DNA of 64,000 bases. Origin: Streptomyces sp. NBC_00775 (lineage in GTDB: Bacteria > Actinomycetota > Actinomycetes > Streptomycetales > Streptomycetaceae). The position numbers were made by a program, and so were the translations under genes. The stretch is taken from contig NZ_CP108938.1 in assembly GCF_036347135.1 (NCBI RefSeq), forward strand, positions 6,076,001-6,140,000, read 5' to 3'. The notes below the pieces were generated by a model. That model saw only the letters and a program-made list of their open reading frames with translations, was not told where the DNA came from and did no database searches. Every line of letters begins with the position of its first letter. Position 1 is the stretch's first letter. Below, one piece after another: positions 41,432-47,881 of this stretch.

Positions 41432-41649
41432 CTATAACCGGTGTGACCAGGTATTTTCCGGCGGACGCGCGATGAAGAGCAGCGGTGCGGGCGGCGGGAG
41501 CACCGTGAAACGAGTCTCCGTGTTCGGGTGAGGCTGGGCCTGGAGACGTTCGCCGAGGTCGATCTCCTCGGCGGTGAGCGGGTCTTCTGGCCAGGCGGGT
41601 AGCGGGGGCTCCGTGTCGTGGGCTCCGCGATCGGGGTGCGGCTTTCGAC
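41432..41649 (-). pseudogene. Coding-like remnant without a start codon after the SpoIIE gene
   Basis: On the minus strand the frame ending at 41432 reads DPLTAEEIDLGERLQAQPHP followed by TRFTVLPPPAPLLFIARPPENTWSHRL, with protein-like composition. Between the SpoIIE stop and this stretch there is no ATG, GTG or TTG in frame. It is either the tail of a lost gene or the product of an unusual coupled start inside the SpoIIE gene. Confidence 0.4.
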
Positions 41650-42891
41650 TCAGTCCAGGGAGGCGAGGTGATCGGCGGCGCCCCCGCGCCACTCCATCAG
41701 GAAGAGGGTCGCGTCGTCGCTGGTCGTGCCGCCCCGTTCCTCCATCAGGGCGTGGGAGAGGGCGCGCACCACCGCACGCACTCGTTTCTCCGCGTGCTCG
41801 ATGCGGTTGATCCAGTGGACGAGTTGTTCCTCGCCGAACTGCTCTTCGCCGGCCACGTGCTCCTCGATGAGGCCGTCGGTGAAGCACAGCACCCGGTCGC
41901 CGCGTTGGAGGGTCTGCTCGCTGATCCGGGGCTGTTCACCGCCGAAGCCGACCGGCAGGGTGGTCGGGCTCTCCAGAGGCTGGACGACCTCGTGGTTACG
42001 GATCAGCAGCGGTGCGGGATGGCCCGCGTTGACCCATTGCAGATGGCCCGTTGCGATATCCAGGCGCATCATCTGCGCGGTGACGAAGTGCTCGGGCCCG
42101 AACTGCCCGGCGATGGCCTGGTCCATGAACGCGTAGATCTCAGCCAGTCCGATGTCGGCGCGTCTGGCGTGCCGGTAGGCGCCGATAGCGACGGTCGCCA
42201 TGGTGGCGGCGTTCAGGCCGTGGCCCATCGCGTCGATCACTGCCAGATGCAGGATGTCGTCATTGAGGGCGTAGTCGAAGCTGTCGCCGGCGACCTTGTA
42301 GGCGGGCTCGAGGATTCCGGCCACCTCGACCTGCGGGACGGACATGGCCAGCGGGGGCAGCAGGGACCACTGGATCTCCGCGGCCAGGCTCATCGGCTCG
42401 CGGCGCCGGGCCTGGAAGAACCGGTCGGTGTAGCTGTGCTTGGTGACCAGAGTGTCGGCGACCAGGCCGGCGAGCCTGCGCAGCAGTCGCCGGTCGTCGT
42501 CATCGGCGGTGTCCAGGGTGAGGGCCATCACTCCCACCTGGTCGCTGCCGTCCAGCAACGGCAGATACATCCGGACACCGTCGGCCTGTGACACCTCCAC
42601 AGGCGTCGCGGACAGGAAGGCCGTGCCGGCGTCGGAGTCACCGATCGGCTCGGGCTCGCCGACGGTCAGCCGCCTGCCCGGCAGCGGCACCAGCACCCGC
42701 TGGCCGTAGTCCTGAAGGAGGATCGAGACGTCGCGGCCGCCGACCCTGGCCACCTCTTCCGCGACCAGCGGGGCGATCAGCTGCGGCGGCATCTCGTGCG
42801 CCCGGTCCAGCAGCACCCCCAGCAGCCGCTCGCCGAACCCTTCAGACCGGTCCACCATGGCCTTGTCGGGCCACCGCTCGCTGTCCGCCAT
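41650..42891 (-). CDS. GAF-SpoIIE (PP2C-type) serine phosphatase
   Basis: The 413-residue protein has an N-terminal GAF-like sensor (about 30-165) and a C-terminal SpoIIE/RsbU phosphatase domain: [86 protein letters not shown] and [10 protein letters not shown]. The metal-binding aspartates in GDSFD, DAMGHG and DDATL are present. Such enzymes dephosphorylate anti-sigma antagonists (STAS proteins). ATG 42891 follows AAGGAGG. No anti-sigma partner is adjacent; the nearest ATP-binding kinase in the window is at 1503. Confidence 0.92.
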   Translation of the reverse strand: MADSERWPDKAMVDRSEGFGERLLGVLLDRAHEMPPQLIAPLVAEEVARVGGRDVSILLQDYGQRVLVPLPGRRLTVGEPEPIGDSDAGTAFLSATPVEVSQADGVRMYLPLLDGSDQVGVMALTLDTADDDDRRLLRRLAGLVADTLVTKHSYTDRFFQARRREPMSLAAEIQWSLLPPLAMSVPQVEVAGILEPAYKVAGDSFDYALNDDILHLAVIDAMGHGLNAATMATVAIGAYRHARRADIGLAEIYAFMDQAIAGQFGPEHFVTAQMMRLDIATGHLQWVNAGHPAPLLIRNHEVVQPLESPTTLPVGFGGEQPRISEQTLQRGDRVLCFTDGLIEEHVAGEEQFGEEQLVHWINRIEHAEKRVRAVVRALSHALMEERGGTTSDDATLFLMEWRGGAADHLASLD

Positions 42892-43258
42892 GGCCGCCTC
42901 CTTCACTCCACCAGAGCCGATTTCGCCTGCTCGATGGGTTCCGAGGGGCCGCTCACGGGGCGGCACGGTGTTCGGCCTCGGGGGCTTGGAGCTGGCCCGG
43001 CTCACCTCGCATCGCAGAGCCGACGCCCGCCCCGACACGCGCGGGTCCATCCGGCGGTCACGGCAGATCCGCTCGAGACCCACTCATCTGTACACACGGG
43101 CTCCTGACACGACCGTGATCAACCCGCACAGAGTGACGTGGCCGACCAGCCTGAAGGGCCCATTACGCCAAAAGCGGCATGTCGTACCAGGTCGGGAGGG
43201 GTGGCTCTCAACTGCTCCGCTGGTCCCCACGGCCGAACCTCTGCCGGATCCCCCACCG
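42892..43258. other. 367-bp gene-free region between SDR and SpoIIE genes
   Basis: It contains the promoter of the SpoIIE gene and the 3' end of the SDR unit. I see no protein-like frame, no strong hairpin and no copy of the dispersed repeat or CTGACG operator. Confidence 0.5.
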
Positions 43259-44044
43259 CTAACGCATGAGTTCTCCGGCGTTCACGAGCAGCGACTGCCC
43301 CGTGATCGCCCGCGCCCGGTCGGACGCCAGGAACGCCACGGCGTCCGCCACATCCCCGTCCGTGGCCAGCTCGGGCAGGGCCATCCGCTCGGCGAGCCGT
43401 TTCAGTACGTCCGCCTCCGGTACGCCCTCGGTGTGGGCGGTGAACTGTACGTACGCCTCGACGGGCGGGCCCCACATCCAGCCGGGCAGCACGGTGTTGA
43501 CCCGGATCCGGTGCGGGCCGAGTTCCCGGGCCATGGAGTACATCGCGCTCGTCAGCGCGCCCTTCGACGCCGCGTAGGCCGCCTGGCTCACCTGGCTCGG
43601 CGCGGCCACCGACGACTGGGTGCCGATGATGACGACCGAGCCGCCGCGCGTCTTCAGCGCGGGCAGGCAGGCGCGGGTCATCCGCAAGGTGCCGAGCAGA
43701 TTCACGTCGATGACCGACTGCCAGGTGGTGAAGTCGGCGTCCTCCAGGCCACCGAAGTAGCTGTCCCAGGCGGCCACATGGGCGACCGCGTCGATCCGCC
43801 CGAAGCGGTCGAGGGCGAGCGCCGCCAGCGCCTCGCACTGCCCCTCGTCCGTGATGTCCGTCGCCCGGTACGCCGTGTGCGCGCCGTCCGGATCGATGTC
43901 GGCCGCCGCTTTGGCCAGATTCGCCTCCGTGCGCGCCCCGAGCACCGCGTTGCCCCCGTCGCGCACCACGGCCGCCGCGACCTGATGGCCGAGACCGGCC
44001 CCCACTCCCGACACCACGACGGTCTTGCCAGCGAGCAGTGACAT
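43259..44044 (-). CDS. SDR-family oxidoreductase under the CTGACG operator
   Basis: The 261-residue classical SDR has VVVSGVGAGLGHQVAAAVVRDG, AHVAAWDSYFG in place of the usual NNAG, catalytic Tyr-Lys in QAAYAASKGALTSAMYSMARELG, and RAITGQSLLVNAGELMR. ATG 44044 follows GGGAGG. It diverges from the EthD-like gene, and the intervening 93 bp contain the CTGACGGGGCGTCAG palindrome. This links it to the regulator of the 6.5-14 kb catabolic cluster. It may act in the same pathway; substrate unknown. Confidence 0.92.
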   Translation of the reverse strand: MSLLAGKTVVVSGVGAGLGHQVAAAVVRDGGNAVLGARTEANLAKAAADIDPDGAHTAYRATDITDEGQCEALAALALDRFGRIDAVAHVAAWDSYFGGLEDADFTTWQSVIDVNLLGTLRMTRACLPALKTRGGSVVIIGTQSSVAAPSQVSQAAYAASKGALTSAMYSMARELGPHRIRVNTVLPGWMWGPPVEAYVQFTAHTEGVPEADVLKRLAERMALPELATDGDVADAVAFLASDRARAITGQSLLVNAGELMR

Positions 44045-44085
44045 CGGCGGCCTCCCTGAGTCCCGTACGGAGTCTGGCGCATTGT

Positions 44086-44100
44086 CTGACGGGGCGTCAG
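44086..44100. promoter_or_regulatory. CTGACGNNNCGTCAG operator-like palindrome, copy 6
   Basis: CTGACGGGGCGTCAG has perfect 6-bp arms identical to copies 1, 2 and 5. It lies centrally between two divergent genes (starts at 44044 and 44138), the classic position for a repressor controlling both. Confidence 0.8.
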
Positions 44101-44137
44101 AGTATGGGCGTCCGGCGGAAGAAGGAAGGGGATCGTC

Positions 44138-44977
44138 ATGTCGGAGGAGACTCGCAGCGACACCTACGCGGAACTGGCCGCCCTCGGCCCGTACGGCGTC
44201 CACCCGGGCCACGCCCTGATCACCATGGTCGAACCGCACCCGGGCCACGAGTACGCGTACAACCGCTGGTACGAGGACGACCACTACTACGCCGGCGCGA
44301 TGGCGATGCCCTGGATGTACGCGGGGCGCCGCTGGGTGGCGACCCGCGACCTCCAACTCCTGCGCTATCCGGAGAAGTCGGCGGTCGCCCAGCCCGTCAC
44401 CGCGGGCTGCTACATCTCCACGTACTGGGTCACCGACGGCCGCTACGACGACCACATGAAGTGGACCGTCGGTATCAACAAGCGGCTGAATCGCGACGGT
44501 CGCGTCTACCAGGACCGTACGCACGTCTTCACGGCCTTCCAGGACCACGAGGCCACCGTCTACCGCGACGGTGCCGCCGGGCCCCGCGACTTCCACGCCC
44601 TCGACCACCCGTACGCGGGCCTGGTCGTCGAGGTCATCGACGCCGAATCCGCGGAGCAGCGCGCCGAGTTGCTGGAGTGGCTGCGCTCCCGCCACCTCCC
44701 GAAGCGCCTGGCGGGTTCCCCTGCCGCCATGGTCACTCTCTTCCGCCCGACCCCCCTCCCCGGCGACCGCATGACGTACGTCAAGCAGGTCGAGGGAGTG
44801 GATACGCGGCTGACCCTGCTGTGGTTCCTGGAGGCGGACCCCCGGGAGTGCTGGGAGGGCTTCTTCACGGGCTTGGATGCGGGGGTGGCCGAATCAGGAC
44901 TGGGCCGGGTGGAGTTGGTGGCTCCGTTCATTCCGACCGTACCGGGGACGGATCGGTACGTGGACCGGCTTCGGTAG
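44138..44977 (+). CDS. EthD-like dimeric alpha/beta-barrel protein
   Basis: The 279-residue protein reads like two ferredoxin-type halves. The first has HALITMVEPHPGHEYAYNRWYEDDHYYAGAMAMPWMYAGRRW, where the H-x-x-NRWYEDDHY pattern resembles EthD/dimeric alpha-beta-barrel enzymes. The second has MVTLFRPTPLPGDRMTYVKQVEGVDTRLTLLWFLEADPRECW. EthD-like proteins accompany cytochrome P450s or act as small oxidative enzymes or decarboxylases. ATG 44138 follows AAGGAAGG. It shares the operator with the SDR at 43259, so the two are probably one inducible unit. Confidence 0.75.
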   Translation: MSEETRSDTYAELAALGPYGVHPGHALITMVEPHPGHEYAYNRWYEDDHYYAGAMAMPWMYAGRRWVATRDLQLLRYPEKSAVAQPVTAGCYISTYWVTDGRYDDHMKWTVGINKRLNRDGRVYQDRTHVFTAFQDHEATVYRDGAAGPRDFHALDHPYAGLVVEVIDAESAEQRAELLEWLRSRHLPKRLAGSPAAMVTLFRPTPLPGDRMTYVKQVEGVDTRLTLLWFLEADPRECWEGFFTGLDAGVAESGLGRVELVAPFIPTVPGTDRYVDRLR

Positions 44978-45146
44978 CGGTACGTAGCGGAACGTAGAGG
45001 TAGGCAGCGGTAGGAAGCGGCCATGTGACGAGTAGGGGGTGGCCGAGGTCAATGCCGAGCCCCCTCGGCCGGGACGGCGGGCCAGTCGAGAGGGCTCTGT
45101 CAGTGAGTCTTATGAAGTTGTGGTGGGTCATGAGTCAGGTGAGGTC

Positions 45147-45344
45147 TTAAGCTCCCCGGCTCACCTCGGCGACGAAGGCGTTCCACGCGTCGGCGGGGAA
45201 CGCCAGTGTGGGGCCCTGGGTGACCTTGGAGTCCCGTACGTCGATCGCCGCGAGAACCGGGGACTTGACCTCGACGCAGGCGCCGTTGCCGGTGGAGTAG
45301 GAAGACTTGGTCCACGTGTCGGTGGCACCCTGCTGAATAGCCAT
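45147..45344 (-). CDS. DUF397 domain protein (second module)
   Basis: The 65-residue protein has DTWTKSSYSTGNGACVEVKSP and IDVRDSKVTQGPTLAFPADAWNAFVAEV, the complete DUF397 pattern. It lies 281 bp behind the XRE/DUF5753 gene, separated by a hairpin, unlike the overlapping pair at 310-1390. The gap suggests its own promoter or differential expression. ATG 45344 is the natural start. Confidence 0.9.
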   Translation of the reverse strand: MAIQQGATDTWTKSSYSTGNGACVEVKSPVLAAIDVRDSKVTQGPTLAFPADAWNAFVAEVSRGA

Positions 45345-45415
45345 GTTCGCTCCAGTAAGCAGTCGTTCATCGGTGAGTGGCTGCCACCGGCCCGCGTCGA
45401 CGCGCTGTCACCGTG

Positions 45416-45441
45416 CTGCGGGTTCGTTCCGGAACCCGCAG
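45416..45441 (-). terminator. Hairpin between XRE and DUF397 genes
   Basis: CTGCGGGTTC and GAACCCGCAG pair perfectly around GTTCCG. It lies in the 281-bp gap after the XRE gene and could end or attenuate its transcript before the DUF397 gene. Confidence 0.6.
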
Positions 45442-45625
45442 CTCGGATTGCGCCAACGTTGTTGTCCGGTGGCGTGATCGACGCTACTCGCCAACATCGG
45501 CTGACGAAGCGACTATTCACTCGACTGGATGGCATATTCCAGTGGGGTCTTCCGCGCCGACGTGACGAAGGTGTATTGTCCGGCACCTTCTCGTCGGGTA
45601 CCCCTGTGGGGCCGCCCCATGCCTC

Positions 45626-46483
45626 TCAGCGCGCGTACTCCTTCGCGATGTCCGCGATGAACTGACGCGACTGTTCCACGTTCAGGGCCTGCGCCCGCAG
45701 ATGCTCGTACATCACGCTGTACTTCTGGACGTCGTTCGCCTTCTCCAGGTACAGGTCGCTGGTGACGCCCTCGATGTAGACGACGCTGGAATCGGCCGCG
45801 TCGGGGAACTCCAGGATCGCGTACTGGCCGTTCAGCCCGGGGTGTGCGCCCATGTCGAAGGGGATCACCTGCACGGTGACGTGCGGCAGTTGGGACTGCT
45901 CGACGAGGTGTTCCAGCTGGTCGCGCATGAGGGAGCGGTTGCCGACGGTGCGGCGCAGTGCGGCCTCGTCGAGGACGGTCCACAGGCGCAGCGGGTTGTC
46001 CGGGGCGGAGATTCGTTCCTGCCGCTTCAGCCGTACCTGGACACGCTTGTCGATGTCGCCGGGCGCGGTCTCGGGCAGGGCTCCCGCGATCAGGGACTCG
46101 GCGTACGGCCGGGTCTGGAGGAGACCGGGCACAACCTGCGGATCGTAGACGCGCAGTGACGCGGCGTCGGTCTCCAGTCCGATGTAGACGCTGTACGGGA
46201 TGTCGCCGAAGGAGTGCCACCAGCCCTGCTGGCGCGAGTCCTTGGCCATCTGCATCAGGGAGTCGACGATCCGGTGGTCGTCCACCTCGTAGACCCCGCA
46301 CAGATCGCGGACGTCTCGCTGGCTGATACTGCGCCGCCCGTTCTCCAGACGGCTGATCTTCGACTGCGAGACCAGGAGCCGCTCGGCGACCTCTTCGGCC
46401 GTCATGCCCTTGAGCTCACGGAGCCGGCGCAGCTCCTGGCCCAGCCGGCGCCGCCGGACGGTGGGATTGACATTGGACGCCAC
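45626..46483 (-). CDS. XRE-family regulator with DUF5753 (WhiJ-like, second module)
   Basis: The 285-residue protein has an HTH at about 13-70 (LGQELRRLRELKGMTAEEVAERLLVSQSKISRLENGRRSIS). The DUF5753-type effector region includes GLETDAASLRVYDPQVVPGLLQTRPYAESLI, LDEAALRRTVG, HVTVQVIPFDMGAHPGLNGQYAILEFPD and a C-terminal SRQFIADIAKEYAR. It is a closer match to canonical Streptomyces members than the paralogue at 467-1390. The 420 bp before its start hold its promoter and a GC-rich repeat. Confidence 0.93.
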   Translation of the reverse strand: MASNVNPTVRRRRLGQELRRLRELKGMTAEEVAERLLVSQSKISRLENGRRSISQRDVRDLCGVYEVDDHRIVDSLMQMAKDSRQQGWWHSFGDIPYSVYIGLETDAASLRVYDPQVVPGLLQTRPYAESLIAGALPETAPGDIDKRVQVRLKRQERISAPDNPLRLWTVLDEAALRRTVGNRSLMRDQLEHLVEQSQLPHVTVQVIPFDMGAHPGLNGQYAILEFPDAADSSVVYIEGVTSDLYLEKANDVQKYSVMYEHLRAQALNVEQSRQFIADIAKEYAR

Positions 46484-46903
46484 GGGACGTGCACCTCCGG
46501 CTGCGGGCCTCTACTTTGCGTATCTGCTGTTGAGCAGACTGCCACCAAGGTGCTTCTACCGCTGGGAAACAGCGGATATGCGCTGGGTACGGGCCAGTTC
46601 GGGGATCCGGCGTGTATATACGCCTGGCCCGGCCCTCGTCGGCGCTCGCGCACATGCGGCCGCGCGGGGCGGTGGGGCCGTGTCGTCGTCCGGACGTACG
46701 GCCTCATCGCCCCGCGCGAGCCAGCGGCTCCCGAACCGGATCCTGGGGACTGCGGTGCGGCGCTGAGGTGAAAATGGCGGTGCTCATCGTGCTGCGGTGC
46801 CTTCGGTACTGGCGGCGCTGATCGTGCCGTCGGTACTGATCGTGCGGCGGTGCTGGTCATACGGCGGTGCTGGTCGTGCTCGCGCGGCCCTGGGACTACG
46901 ACT
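46484..46903. other. 420-bp gene-free region with a GTGCTGGTC-type repeat
   Basis: At about 46787-46885 the plus strand repeats CGGCGGTGCTGGTC- and TCGGTACTGATCGTG-like units four to five times imperfectly. Elsewhere the region holds the XRE promoter and an AT-richer spot near 46610. No convincing coding frame was seen. Confidence 0.5.
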
Positions 46904-47659
46904 TCAGTGGGCCACAGCTCGCGCCATGGCACCGTGGCGCGGTTGCATCGGAACACCGCGGGCGGGTTCCGGCGCGGACCTGACTCCGGCGCTGGCCGGA
47001 CGGCCTGCCGGTGCCGGGTTACGGCGTGGCTGTGCGGCCACACCGTTCTGAACGTCCATGACCGCGTGGGCCACGAGGCCGCCCATGGGGTCATGCCTGA
47101 TCAGGTCCCGCAGCCGGGAGCGGGACGAGCGTCCCTCGTTCCCCGGATACAGGTGCTTGCCGAGTCCGACCGCATGGGCCAGCGCGGCGAGCGCGGCGGT
47201 CCGCGGGTCCGGCGGTACGCCGGTGCGGATCGCCGTGTCCAGCCGGGACCTGATCTCCCGGCTGATCTCCGTGTCCGTCGCTTGGTAGCGAGTCGTCGGA
47301 AGCACCCCGCACATCTGGCCGGCCACGGCATGCACCATGCCGCACCTCTCCAGATGCGAGAGGTAGGTCTGGCGCAGCCCCAGTCGGGGTCCGCCAATCC
47401 AGTTCACCGCGCGTACGGGTGCTCCGCGTCGGCGAAGCAGTTCCAACGCACAGTCCAGCGTTGGGTCTCCAGTCGGCCGTGGCTGCACCACGGCGATACG
47501 ATCCCCGTCTGGGGCTATCCGTCCGGCCAGCGCCAGCTCTACTAGCTGTGCTCCGGCCAGACCGAGGTCGAGCGACTGAGGCTGTGCGGTGGTACCCGTG
47601 GTCGGGTCCAGCGCCAGCAGTAGAAGCTCTTCCGGAATTGATCTGCGGCTCCTGCCCAT
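46904..47659 (-). CDS. GPP34 (Golgi phosphoprotein 3)-family protein
   Basis: The 251-residue protein has the GPP34 pattern: IPEELLLLALDPTTGTTAQPQSLDLGLAGAQLVELALAGRI, then YLSHLERCGMV near the middle and DPRTAALAALAHAVGLGKHLYP in the second half. In eukaryotes the fold binds phosphatidylinositol-4-phosphate. In Streptomyces many paralogues exist with unknown, probably membrane-linked roles, sometimes near conservon genes. The last 45 residues are disordered and Arg/Pro-rich. It has no obvious operon partner here. Confidence 0.9.
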   Translation of the reverse strand: MGRSRRSIPEELLLLALDPTTGTTAQPQSLDLGLAGAQLVELALAGRIAPDGDRIAVVQPRPTGDPTLDCALELLRRRGAPVRAVNWIGGPRLGLRQTYLSHLERCGMVHAVAGQMCGVLPTTRYQATDTEISREIRSRLDTAIRTGVPPDPRTAALAALAHAVGLGKHLYPGNEGRSSRSRLRDLIRHDPMGGLVAHAVMDVQNGVAAQPRRNPAPAGRPASAGVRSAPEPARGVPMQPRHGAMARAVAH

Positions 47660-47881
47660 CCATGCCTCCCCGCGTGGATGAATGACAGGGTGACCCCTCT
47701 CACATTGGTCTGTCGAGGGTGCGTGACCGGTTCGTAGTGGAACCGATAGATATGTCGTTCTCGTCTACCGCAGGGGTTAAGCCCTCACACAGGACACTGG
47801 TACATGGTTCGGACAGCGGTGTCCGGGCGGCGGTTCACGGGTTTTCACGGTTCGGTTGGGCGCACGGAGGGTGTGCGGCCC

